41,195 nucleotides of DNA from an uncultured Robinsoniella sp. (lineage in GTDB: Bacteria > Bacillota > Clostridia > Lachnospirales > Lachnospiraceae), in contig UQCR01000059.1 of assembly GCA_900539655.1 (NCBI GenBank), forward strand, positions 1 through 41,195. The letters are read 5' to 3'. Position numbers and translations under genes: made by a program. The notes beneath the pieces were generated by a model, which worked only from the letters and a program-made list of their open reading frames with translations, ran no database searches and was not told the origin of the DNA. Position 1 is the first letter of the stretch. Each line of letters opens with the position of its first letter. Of the stretch, positions 34,397 through 41,195 are shown piece after piece.

Positions 34397-36034
34397 ATGA
34401 TAAAGGAATACATAGAAGATAAGCTGAGAACTAACAGACTACAATTTGAAATTTTAGATAGAGAGTATAAGACCATTCGCAAAAGTGAGGGAGAAATCAA
34501 TGAGCATATTCGAAGACTGCAGGAAGATGATGATATTGATTTTGTTATTTTCTCACCACGTAGTTTGAAATATTCTACGAAGAACAGTATAGCAGAGTAT
34601 GATCGGAAGCTGCAGGATCTTATTCAAGAAAGAGAAACTGTAAAAGGAAAGATGAACCGATTGTTGGAACAAAAACTGGAGCTGGATAGAATGTTCCAGG
34701 AAGCAGAAGAAAAGCAGCTGGAAAGTAGTTATGCTGGTGAAAATTTAGGGGGTTCTAGCGATAGCAGCCGTGATGGTATAGATATTAACAGCAATGGGAT
34801 TAATGAAGAGAATAGTAATGGTGAAGTCGTTGAAATTGGTGGAATTAGTAGAAATGCTGGTAATAGTACAAATGCTGTAAATAGTAGAAATGCTGGAAGT
34901 AGAACATTAACACAAAGTACGGATGGATTGACTTCTGCTAAATCAGAAAAGGCGATTGAAGAACAGAAGATAAAAAATTGGAATGAAAAAGGTACAATTA
35001 AAATAAAAACAAATGGAAATACTGGTAAATTTTTTGATGCTCTGGCTCATAAAAAGGGTGGTAGTACCAGTGCAAGAGTCGTAAGAACGGGGCTTAATCC
35101 AAATTTAAAATTAGATTATAATTCAGAGAATTCTAAAGATAGAAGAGAAATAAAAAATGTATTAGAAAAAAATAGCGGATATGAGAAAAATAACATATTA
35201 GATAATAACAATGAAATAGAGAGAAGCAATGTATTAGATAATAACAATGAAATAGAGAGAAGCAGTGTATTAGAGAAAAACAATGTATTAGATAAAAATA
35301 ATGTATTAGAGAAAAATAATGTATTAGAAAGAAACAATGTATTAGATAAAAATAATATATTAGAAAGAAATAATGTATTAGATAATAGTAATTTTCTAGA
35401 TAAAAACGTTGTATTAGAGAGTGACAAAGTATTAGAGATAAATAACGCATTAGGCAAAAACAAAGTAATGGATGGAAATAACGTATTAGAAAAAAACAAC
35501 GTCTTAGATAAAAGTATTGTATTAGAAAAAAGCAATGTATTAGAAAGCGGCATATCAGATAATAATAATACCGTAGAAAAAAGTAATGTGATTGATTCCC
35601 CTGTAAGTTCATTTATAAATATAGTAGAAGGTAGAAGTATAGATGAGGAGGATCCAGCTAATAATATAAATATAAGAAGTAATAATGAAAGACCAGATGA
35701 TAAGAGGTCTAGACCAAATTATATAAGTAATGATAATACGGGCATTAACCGTTTCATCAATATTATAGAAGGACCAGATAAAAGGACTTCAGTTCTGGAT
35801 AAAGAAGAGAATGATGTAGTGAATTTTGGCAACGCTACAGATAGTTCGTTAGAAAATAAGTTTTTAAGTAATCGATCAAAAGGGCGTAAGACAGGAGATA
35901 AGGTTATAAGAAGCGATGATATGCAAAAATTATTATCTAAGATTGAACTATGCCAGAAATTACTAGTTACTAACAAAGAAGAATGTAATATAGAACTGAA
36001 AAATCTAAAATATGTATTGGAAAATTTGATGTAG
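34397..36034 (+). CDS. Unrecognised coiled-coil protein with 22 hexapeptide repeats
   Basis: I do not recognise this 545-aa protein. Residues 1-115 are charged, helical and coiled-coil-like, with a DDIDFVIFSPR segment. Residues 115-250 are a Ser/Asn/Gly-rich linker. Residues 254-385 are 22 uninterrupted hexads of pattern [N]-V-L-[E/D]-[K/R/N]-N. Residues 395-505 are Asn/Asp-rich and carry the motif FINI[V/I]EG twice (406-412, 453-459). Residues 508-545 are again helical. There is no signal peptide or membrane segment, so it is likely cytoplasmic. The base composition is more AT-rich than its neighbours. It lies 12 nt before the first parS site and ahead of soj-parB, which suggests a structural or scaffold role near the origin; this is inference. 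AGAAGGA precedes the ATG. Confidence 0.85.
   Translation: MIKEYIEDKLRTNRLQFEILDREYKTIRKSEGEINEHIRRLQEDDDIDFVIFSPRSLKYSTKNSIAEYDRKLQDLIQERETVKGKMNRLLEQKLELDRMFQEAEEKQLESSYAGENLGGSSDSSRDGIDINSNGINEENSNGEVVEIGGISRNAGNSTNAVNSRNAGSRTLTQSTDGLTSAKSEKAIEEQKIKNWNEKGTIKIKTNGNTGKFFDALAHKKGGSTSARVVRTGLNPNLKLDYNSENSKDRREIKNVLEKNSGYEKNNILDNNNEIERSNVLDNNNEIERSSVLEKNNVLDKNNVLEKNNVLERNNVLDKNNILERNNVLDNSNFLDKNVVLESDKVLEINNALGKNKVMDGNNVLEKNNVLDKSIVLEKSNVLESGISDNNNTVEKSNVIDSPVSSFINIVEGRSIDEEDPANNINIRSNNERPDDKRSRPNYISNDNTGINRFINIIEGPDKRTSVLDKEENDVVNFGNATDSSLENKFLSNRSKGRKTGDKVIRSDDMQKLLSKIELCQKLLVTNKEECNIELKNLKYVLENLM
35156..35551 (+). repeat. 18-bp coding minisatellite (22 tandem units)
   Basis: Twenty-two in-frame 18-bp units encode the hexapeptide array. 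Many are close to AATGTATTAGATAAAAAT or its GAAAAA variant. Units diverge more toward the 3' half. A 36-bp two-unit block (NVLDNN-NEIERS) occurs twice at 35228 and slightly upstream in related form. The array keeps the frame open on the opposite strand as well, creating spurious reverse-strand ORFs. Confidence 0.9.
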
Positions 36035-36045
36035 AGTGGTTTTAA

Positions 36046-36061
36046 TGTTTCACGTGAAACA
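36046..36061. promoter_or_regulatory. parS: parS centromere site 1
   Basis: The perfect 16-bp palindrome TGTTTCACGTGAAACA matches the bacterial parS consensus bound by ParB. It is extended by A/T pairs on each side (TAA...TTA). It lies 12 bp after the repeat-protein gene and 43 bp from the second site. Confidence 0.95.
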
Positions 36062-36088
36062 TTAAAATCTTAAAATTTACATAAATGA

Positions 36089-36104
36089 TGTTTCACGTGA
36101 AACA
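36089..36104. promoter_or_regulatory. parS: parS centromere site 2
   Basis: A second perfect TGTTTCACGTGAAACA lies 30 bp upstream of the soj -10 element. ParB nucleating here could spread over the soj-parB promoter, a plausible autoregulatory arrangement. The distance from oriC is about 10.5 kb. Confidence 0.95.
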
Positions 36105-36110
36105 TTTTTA

Positions 36111-36139
36111 TAGATTATCAATTCGATAAGTGCTATAAT
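36111..36139 (+). promoter_or_regulatory. Extended -10 promoter of soj-parB
   Basis: TGCTATAAT (36131-36139) is a perfect extended -10 element. The hexamer 17 nt upstream (TAGATT) is a poor -35, as is common with extended -10 promoters. It lies just downstream of the second parS site and about 32 nt before soj. Confidence 0.7.
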
Positions 36140-36170
36140 GTAAAAGTATAAATTTAGAAAGGGATAAAAT

Positions 36171-36944
36171 ATGGGAAGAACGATCGTAGTTGCTAATCAA
36201 AAGGGCGGCGTAGGAAAAACTACTACGGCCATTAATTTATCTGCTTCCCTGGCAGAGTTAGGTCAAAAAGTTTTAATCATAGATATGGATCCTCAGGGTA
36301 ATGCCACCAGTGGTATTGGCGTTGAAAAAGAGGATACTGAAAATACAGTGTATGAATTATTATTAGGACAATGTACTATTGAAGAGTGTATGATAAAAAA
36401 TGTATATGAAAATCTTAGTTTATTGCCTTCTAATATAAATTTGGCTGCTGCGGAAATCGAACTTATTGAGATTGATGAAAAAGAATATATATTAAAAAAA
36501 GAAGTGGCGAAGGTAAAGGATAATTTTGATTTTATTATTATTGACTGTCCCCCATCCCTTAGTATGCTTACCGTAAATTCTATGTGTGCTTCAGATACTG
36601 TTTTAGTACCGATTCAGTGTGAATACTATGCATTGGAAGGTTTGACACAGTTGATGCATACAATAAATTTAGTAAGAGATAGATTGAATCCGGATTTAGA
36701 AATGGAGGGTGTGGTTTTCACTATGTATGATGCCCGTACAAACCTTTCGTTACAAGTAGTAGAAAATGTTAAGAACAATCTAAATCAAACAATTTATAAA
36801 ACGATTATTCCACGTAACATACGTCTTGCAGAAGCACCGAGTCATGGAATGCCAATTAATATTTATGATTCCAGATCAACTGGAGCTGAAAGTTATAAAT
36901 TATTGGCAGAAGAAGTGATACATAGAGGAGAAGAAGAATGGTAG
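36171..36944 (+). CDS. soj: Chromosome partitioning ATPase ParA (Soj)
   Basis: This 257-aa ParA/MinD-family protein has deviant Walker A KGGVGKTTTAINL (about 10-22), the motif IDMDPQGNATSG (about 39-50), and FDFIIIDCPPSL (Walker B region, about 121-132). It lacks an N-terminal helix-turn-helix, so it is the short chromosomal Soj type. It forms ATP-dependent dimers on DNA and, with ParB-parS, separates origins and modulates DnaA in B. subtilis. The stop overlaps the parB start by 7 nt. Confidence 0.97.
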   Translation: MGRTIVVANQKGGVGKTTTAINLSASLAELGQKVLIIDMDPQGNATSGIGVEKEDTENTVYELLLGQCTIEECMIKNVYENLSLLPSNINLAAAEIELIEIDEKEYILKKEVAKVKDNFDFIIIDCPPSLSMLTVNSMCASDTVLVPIQCEYYALEGLTQLMHTINLVRDRLNPDLEMEGVVFTMYDARTNLSLQVVENVKNNLNQTIYKTIIPRNIRLAEAPSHGMPINIYDSRSTGAESYKLLAEEVIHRGEEEW

Positions 36945-37855
36945 CAAAAAAAACTGGTTTGGGAAAAGGACTGGATTCGTTAATACCGACGCATAGTTCT
37001 TCTCCAAAAACTACGGTCAAACAAGTCAAAGAAGACAAGCAACAGATAAAGACAGTAGTTAAACAGGAAGAAATAAGAATTAAAATTACAGAAATAGAAC
37101 CTAATAGAGAACAACCTCGTAAGAAATTCGACGAAGATGCACTTTTAGAACTTGCAGAGTCAATTAAACAGTTTGGTGTAATACAACCTCTGATTGTGCA
37201 AAAAAAAGGTGAGTATTATGAAATTATAGCAGGTGAGCGTCGTTGGAGAGCCGCTAAAATAGCTGGGTTAAAAGAAATTCCAGTGATTATCAAAGACTAT
37301 ACGAACCAGGAACGAGTAGAGATATCTTTGATCGAAAATATTCAAAGAGAAGATTTAAATCCAATAGAGGAAGCTCATGCATATAAACGTTTGTTGAATG
37401 AATTTAGTTTAAAGCAGGATGAGGTTGCGGAAAGAGTATCAAAAAGCCGTACAGCGGTAACAAATTCTATGCGTTTACTTAAATTAGACGAGCGGGTTCA
37501 ACAGATGGTAATTGATGATATGATATCAACCGGACATGCAAGAGCGCTGTTATCGATAGAGGATAAGGAATTACAATATGTAATTGCAAATAGGATATTT
37601 GATGAAAAATTAAGTGTACGTGAGACGGAAAAACTGATGAAAACCATTCAGTTAGAAAAAACAGATAAGAAAAAAGAAGATAAAAATACTGTTAACAGTC
37701 TTATATATAAAGATATAGAAGAAAAAATCAAAGCAATCCTGGGTACAAAAGTTATTGTTGATCATAAAGCAAATAATAAAGGTAAGATACAAATAGAATA
37801 CTACTCCAATGAAGAACTTGAACGAATCGTAGAAATGTTAGAATCAATCAGATAG
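36938..37855 (+). CDS. parB: Chromosome partitioning protein ParB (Spo0J)
   Basis: This 305-aa protein starts with a basic segment (KKTGLGKGLDSLIP), which in the family stimulates ParA. The CTPase/clamp domain follows with EPNREQPRKKFDE and the box GERRWRAAKIAGL (about 104-116), then the parS-binding helix-turn-helix (QDEVAERVSKSRTAVTNSMRLLKL, about 165-188) and a C-terminal dimerisation domain. It binds the two parS sites just upstream and spreads as a CTP-dependent clamp. Translationally coupled to soj. Confidence 0.97.
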   Translation: MVAKKTGLGKGLDSLIPTHSSSPKTTVKQVKEDKQQIKTVVKQEEIRIKITEIEPNREQPRKKFDEDALLELAESIKQFGVIQPLIVQKKGEYYEIIAGERRWRAAKIAGLKEIPVIIKDYTNQERVEISLIENIQREDLNPIEEAHAYKRLLNEFSLKQDEVAERVSKSRTAVTNSMRLLKLDERVQQMVIDDMISTGHARALLSIEDKELQYVIANRIFDEKLSVRETEKLMKTIQLEKTDKKKEDKNTVNSLIYKDIEEKIKAILGTKVIVDHKANNKGKIQIEYYSNEELERIVEMLESIR

Positions 37856-37867
37856 GGGAGCTATTAA

Positions 37868-38380
37868 ATGGAAAGTAAAATCATCAATGCTTTAGGAATC
37901 GATCCAGGGATTATTTTAATTCTTATGATGATTATGATAATCATCCTGTTTGTATTCCAGATAAAAAATTCATTTAAAATGGATCGTTTTATGAAAAAGT
38001 ATAAAACTTTCATGAAGGGGAAAGATGGGATATCATTAGAAAAGACCATCCTCCACAATATCAATGATATTGATATGCTGATGGAATCCAGTAAAAATCA
38101 TATGGAGGAAATCAGACAGATAAAAGAAATACAAAATAAGACTTTGAATAAGACCGCAATTGTAAAATACGATGCTTTTAAGGAAGTTGGAGGTAAATTA
38201 AGTTTTGCTCTGGCAATGTTAGATAAGGACAATAATGGACTTGTAATTAATGCAATTCACAGCAGAGAAGGATGCTATACCTATATCAAAGAAATTGTAA
38301 AGGGTGAATCCTATATAGTACTTGGTGAAGAAGAAAAAGAAGCACTTAGACAAGCAGTAAATGCCCATACGGAAATATAG
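37868..38380 (+). CDS. DUF4446 family membrane protein
   Basis: This 170-aa protein has one N-terminal membrane segment (about 13-36), a short basic stretch and a cytoplasmic helical/globular part. The conserved block AIVKYDAFKEVGGKLSFALAMLD (about 97-119) and a GCYTYIKEIVKGES segment are typical of DUF4446. The function is unknown. Families of this type are repeatedly found directly after parB in clostridia. It starts 12 nt after parB with a GGGGAG site and ends before a terminator, so it is the last gene of the partition operon. Confidence 0.85.
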   Translation: MESKIINALGIDPGIILILMMIMIIILFVFQIKNSFKMDRFMKKYKTFMKGKDGISLEKTILHNINDIDMLMESSKNHMEEIRQIKEIQNKTLNKTAIVKYDAFKEVGGKLSFALAMLDKDNNGLVINAIHSREGCYTYIKEIVKGESYIVLGEEEKEALRQAVNAHTEI

Positions 38381-38391
38381 TATTGTCATCG

Positions 38392-38428
38392 AAAAAGCAG
38401 TTATTATGTAAATAATCTGCTTTTTTTT
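38392..38428 (+). terminator. Terminator of the soj-parB-DUF4446 operon
   Basis: AAAAAGCAG and CTGCTTTTT flank an inner TTATT/AATAA stem with one bulged base; eight T residues follow. It lies about 12 nt after the DUF4446 stop. Confidence 0.88.
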
Positions 38429-38433
38429 GACCC

Positions 38434-38462
38434 TTTACGAATGATGAAAAATAGGTTATTAT
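38434..38462 (+). promoter_or_regulatory. Promoter of serS
   Basis: TTTACG (38434-38439), a 17-nt spacer and TATTAT (38457-38462) lie about 68 nt before the serS start. No T-box leader or its conserved AGGGTGG element is visible in the roughly 60-nt leader. Confidence 0.55.
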
Positions 38463-38529
38463 ATAAGGTAGAAATTTAATATAGCAGAATTTTATAGTAA
38501 AATTAAGATAGAAGAGAGGACATTAGAAC

Positions 38530-39807
38530 ATGTTAGATATAAAATTTTTAAGAGAAAATCCGGAAGTTGTAAAAGAAAATATTCGAAATAAGTTCCAGGA
38601 TTATAAACTTGAAAAGGTTGACGAGGTTTTAAAGTTAGATCAGGAAAACAGAGATATTAAAAAGGAAGTAGAATCTTTAAGAGCAGAACGTAATAAACTT
38701 TCCAAACAAATCGGTGGATTAATGGCTCAGGGAAAGAAAGAAGAAGCAGAAGAAACAAAAAAACAGGTTGCTGCTCAGGCTGAAAGGTTAAACGAGTTAT
38801 CTGAAAAAGAAAGAAATGTAGAAGAAGATCTTAAAAAAATAATGATGATTATACCTAATATAATTGACCCCTCTGTACCTATTGGAAAAGATGACAGTGA
38901 GAATGTAGAGGTTCAGAAATATGGAGAACCTTTTGTTCCGGAGTTTGAAATTCCATACCATACGGAAATTATGGAAAAATTTGACGGAATTGACTTAGAT
39001 AGTGCAAGAAAAGTTGCAGGTAATGGATTCTATTATTTAATGGGTGATATTGCAAGACTTCATTCAGCTGTTATCTCCTACGCAAGAGATTTTATGATTA
39101 ACCGCGGGTTTACTTACTGTATTCCTCCTTTTATGATCCGCAGCGATGTAGTTACAGGTGTTATGAGCTTTGCGGAAATGGAAGCTATGATGTATAAAAT
39201 AGAAGGTGAAGACCTTTATTTGATTGGTACAAGTGAACATTCCATGATCGGTAAGTTTATTGATACAATTATTCCGGAAGAGCAGCTGCCAAAAACTATG
39301 ACAAGCTATTCTCCATGTTTCCGTAAGGAAAAGGGAGCTCATGGGATAGAAGAAAGAGGCGTTTATCGTATTCATCAGTTCGAAAAGCAGGAAATGATTG
39401 TAGTTTGTAAACCAGAAGACAGTATGGTTTGGTTTGAAAAATTGTGGCAGAATACGGTTGACTTATTCCGTTCTATGGATATACCTGTCCGTACTTTAGA
39501 ATGCTGTTCCGGAGATTTGGCAGACTTGAAAGTTAAATCTATTGATGTGGAAGCTTGGTCTCCAAGACAGAAAAAGTATTTTGAAGTAGGAAGCTGCTCT
39601 AATTTAGGGGATGCACAGGCTAGAAGATTAAAAATACGTGTAAATGGGGAAAGTGGCAAGTACTTGGCGCATACACTTAATAATACAGTAGTCGCACCGC
39701 CGAGAATGCTGATTGCATTCCTTGAGAACAATTTAAATGAAGATGGAAGTATCCGAATACCGGAAGCGTTACGTCCATACATGGGTGGTATGAGTGTTAT
39801 TAAATAA
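38530..39807 (+). CDS. serS: Seryl-tRNA synthetase
   Basis: This 425-aa class II synthetase has an N-terminal tRNA-binding coiled coil (about 28-105, Glu/Lys-rich). The catalytic core follows with motif 2 FRKEKGAHGIEERGVYRIHQFEK (about 264-286) and motif 3 LNNTVVAPPRMLIAFLEN (about 385-402). It charges tRNA-Ser and tRNA-Sec with serine. The length is normal. The promoter is its own, after the terminator of the partition operon. Confidence 0.97.
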   Translation: MLDIKFLRENPEVVKENIRNKFQDYKLEKVDEVLKLDQENRDIKKEVESLRAERNKLSKQIGGLMAQGKKEEAEETKKQVAAQAERLNELSEKERNVEEDLKKIMMIIPNIIDPSVPIGKDDSENVEVQKYGEPFVPEFEIPYHTEIMEKFDGIDLDSARKVAGNGFYYLMGDIARLHSAVISYARDFMINRGFTYCIPPFMIRSDVVTGVMSFAEMEAMMYKIEGEDLYLIGTSEHSMIGKFIDTIIPEEQLPKTMTSYSPCFRKEKGAHGIEERGVYRIHQFEKQEMIVVCKPEDSMVWFEKLWQNTVDLFRSMDIPVRTLECCSGDLADLKVKSIDVEAWSPRQKKYFEVGSCSNLGDAQARRLKIRVNGESGKYLAHTLNNTVVAPPRMLIAFLENNLNEDGSIRIPEALRPYMGGMSVIK

Positions 39808-39876
39808 TTTAGAACAAAAGATAAGTCAGTTTAAAGAGCATGATCACAAAATATTGTTTGTAAGGAGGTGAATGTA

Positions 39877-40752
39877 GTGCACAGTTATTTAAGGGCAATT
39901 GGTTTTAGCAACCTGGAGAAAAGAAAAGAAGTGGACCAGATCGTGAAAGACATCTGTGAAAATAATGAAAAAAAGCAAGTGGTAGAAGAAGATGAAGGTG
40001 CATTTATTGAGATGTCAAAAGATTTTGGCCAGGATATAGGCATTACAGTTTGCGGGGAATTGGATGAGCAGGGGTTTCATCAAGAATATTATTTTCCATA
40101 TTTTAGAGGAACGGGGATTACCAGTGATGAAGATCTGGTGATTGAAAAACATGTAGGAAAAGAATCCTTTGCAGGTGTATGTGAGGATGTAAGAGTAGGA
40201 GTGTCTTTAATTTTTTATCTTCAGAATGCTGCAGATTATAAGATGCAGGCCAATTTGAATAAATTAAGCGGTCAAAATATAAGTACTACATTTTCAGGTT
40301 TATCCACAAAGGGAAAGATCTTACTTCCGATTCAGAAAAGTGAACAGCAGATTGATACCGATAAAGAGGCTACAAAAAATCGTAATCATTTAATTGCAGC
40401 AGCAAGAAATGGTGATGAAGATGCAATTGAAAGCCTGACCTTAGAAGATATAGATACTTATACAATGATATCCAGACGCATTATGCAGGAAGATGTATTT
40501 ACGATTGTTGATACTTTCTTCATGCCTTATGGTATGGAATGTGATCAGTATCATATCATGGGTGAAATAAAAACCTGTAATAAGGTGAAAAATACATTAA
40601 GTCAGGAAGAAATTTATCAGATGAAAATACTGTGTAATGAAATGGTATTTGATATTTGTATAAATGAAAAAGATTTATTAGGAGTTCCAGAAGAGGGCAG
40701 AAGATTTAAAGGTGTTATCTGGCTTCAGGGACATTTAAACTTTCCGGAATAA
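39877..40752 (+). CDS. DUF3881-like protein, function unknown
   Basis: This 291-aa acidic soluble protein begins HSYLRAIGFSNL, which I associate with the DUF3881 family common in Lachnospiraceae. No signal peptide, membrane segment or catalytic motif is visible. A GTG at 39868 overlaps the ribosome binding site itself; the GTG at 39877 sits 8 nt after AAGGAGG and is the likely start. It follows serS by 69 nt and ends before a terminator. The family name is from memory and should be verified. Confidence 0.8.
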   Translation: MHSYLRAIGFSNLEKRKEVDQIVKDICENNEKKQVVEEDEGAFIEMSKDFGQDIGITVCGELDEQGFHQEYYFPYFRGTGITSDEDLVIEKHVGKESFAGVCEDVRVGVSLIFYLQNAADYKMQANLNKLSGQNISTTFSGLSTKGKILLPIQKSEQQIDTDKEATKNRNHLIAAARNGDEDAIESLTLEDIDTYTMISRRIMQEDVFTIVDTFFMPYGMECDQYHIMGEIKTCNKVKNTLSQEEIYQMKILCNEMVFDICINEKDLLGVPEEGRRFKGVIWLQGHLNFPE

Positions 40753-40768
40753 ATTTGATGTGTTTTGG

Positions 40769-40808
40769 AACAGCTATTGCGCAAATACTGGCAATAGCTG
40801 TTTTTTTA
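40769..40808 (+). terminator. Terminator after the DUF3881-like gene
   Basis: AACAGCTATTGC (40769-40780) and GCAATAGCTGTT (40791-40802) form a perfect 12-bp stem with a 10-nt loop, followed by five more T residues. Confidence 0.93.
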
Positions 40809-40965
40809 AGTAAATGTCCAATTTGACTTGACTTTTCTAGTTAAAAAGTGTAATATTTATAAAGTAACTTTTATCCTTATCCCTTTAGTAAAATGGATAT
40901 GGCGAAACCTTTTAGGGGTATGGTTTTTAGCATTTGACCGCCTCGTGGTTGATAATTTTATAATT
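40809..40965 (+). promoter_or_regulatory. tRNA-Arg upstream region with possible promoter and paired segments
   Basis: TTGACT (40829-40834) lies 17 nt before TAATAT, a moderate promoter for the tRNA. Downstream, TATCC...GGATA (about 40871-40900) and AAACC...GGTTT (about 40904-40927) can form two hairpins before the tRNA. No protein-coding gene is seen. Confidence 0.4.
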
Positions 40966-41039
40966 GCGTTTGTAACTCAGCTGGATAGAGTGCGTCCCTC
41001 CTAAGGACGAAGCCGGAGGTTCGAATCCTCTCAAGCGCG
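40966..41039 (+). tRNA. tRNA-Arg (anticodon CCT)
   Basis: The full cloverleaf is readable. Acceptor GCGTTTG (40966-40972) pairs with CAAGCGC (41032-41038) with one G-T pair. The D arm is ACTC/GAGT and the anticodon stem CGTCC/GGACG with loop CTCCTAA, giving anticodon CCT at 41000-41002. The T arm is GGAGG-TTCGAAT-CCTCT and the discriminator is G. No CCA is encoded. It reads the AGG arginine codon. Confidence 0.95.
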
Positions 41040-41048
41040 TCACGAAGA

Positions 41049-41090
41049 ACGCCGCAAACCCGAATAACATTGGGTTTGCGGCGTATTTAA
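41049..41090 (+). terminator. Terminator-like hairpin after tRNA-Arg
   Basis: ACGCCGCAAACCC (41049-41061) and GGGTTTGCGGCGT (41072-41084) make a perfect 13-bp GC-rich stem 9 nt after the tRNA. The following ATTTAAATT is only moderately T-rich. Confidence 0.8.
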
Positions 41091-41195
41091 ATTAAACCTT
41101 ACAAATAGTACGTTTGATTAATAAAGGTACCGCTAAATGCTCATAGATTTCTGTAAACACATCCTAGTGCTCCATCCGGACAGTAACAATAGTGA

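Noticed and set aside
35156..35551. Possible CRISPR array
   Set aside because: Units are 18 bp, contiguous, without spacers, and code in frame.
35116..35612. Two long reverse-strand open frames (145 and 159 residues) rich in Ser-Asn-Thr-Leu repeats
   Set aside because: They are mirror images of the 18-bp coding repeat on the plus strand, have no ribosome binding site and overlap a gene with a good start.
38430..38529. T-box riboswitch before serS
   Set aside because: The leader is short and lacks the AGGGTGG core and specifier stem.

Overview
The window is the chromosomal replication origin region of a low-GC Firmicute, most likely a Lachnospiraceae-type clostridium. The evidence is gene order and family content: gatD-murT-gyrA-gyrB-recF-S4-dnaN-dnaA, then oriC, then rpmH-rnpA-yidD-yidC-jag-mnmE-mnmG-rsmG, then soj(parA)-parB-DUF4446-serS and a DUF3881-type gene. 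Strong AAGGAGG ribosome binding sites and frequent TTG/GTG starts fit this group. The origin is bipartite, with DnaA-box clusters on both sides of dnaA (about 23.70-23.86 kb and 25.37-25.75 kb). Housekeeping genes run leftward to its left and rightward to its right, so they are co-directional with the expected replication forks.

Left arm (1-14.2 kb): an accessory carbohydrate-catabolic locus. A ROK-family repressor (plus strand) converges on a six-gene minus-strand operon. The operon starts from a near-consensus promoter at 7947-7975 and encodes a PIG-L deacetylase, a divergent NagB-fold protein, an RbsABC-type ABC importer (permease, ATPase, lipoprotein binding protein) and a Gfo/Idh/MocA oxidoreductase. 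Upstream lies a second minus-strand operon (TIM-barrel isomerase plus two Gfo/Idh/MocA oxidoreductases) ending at a strong terminator at 8302-8354. Divergent from it are an AraC regulator and a second TIM-barrel isomerase. A class II ketose-bisphosphate aldolase with its own promoter closes the locus. No sugar kinase or PTS gene is present, and the NagB-like protein appears to have lost its phosphate-binding positions. I infer uptake and oxidation-based breakdown of an unphosphorylated N-acetylated (amino) sugar or glycoside; the substrate is unknown.

Centre (14.3-33 kb): murT-gatD (lipid II glutamate amidation) downstream of gyrBA, the dnaA-dnaN-S4-recF block, oriC, and the rpmH/rnpA/yidD/yidC/jag and mnmE/mnmG/rsmG blocks. 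A nested hairpin element lies between jag and mnmE.

Right arm (33-41.2 kb): a membrane-anchored alpha/beta-hydrolase homologue that seems to lack its catalytic His, then an unusual 545-aa protein with 22 uninterrupted hexapeptide repeats (18-bp DNA repeats). Next come two perfect 16-bp parS palindromes, soj-parB, DUF4446, serS, a DUF3881-like gene and tRNA-Arg(CCT). The repeat protein, placed immediately beside parS and soj-parB, is the least explained item here and the best candidate for something undescribed.
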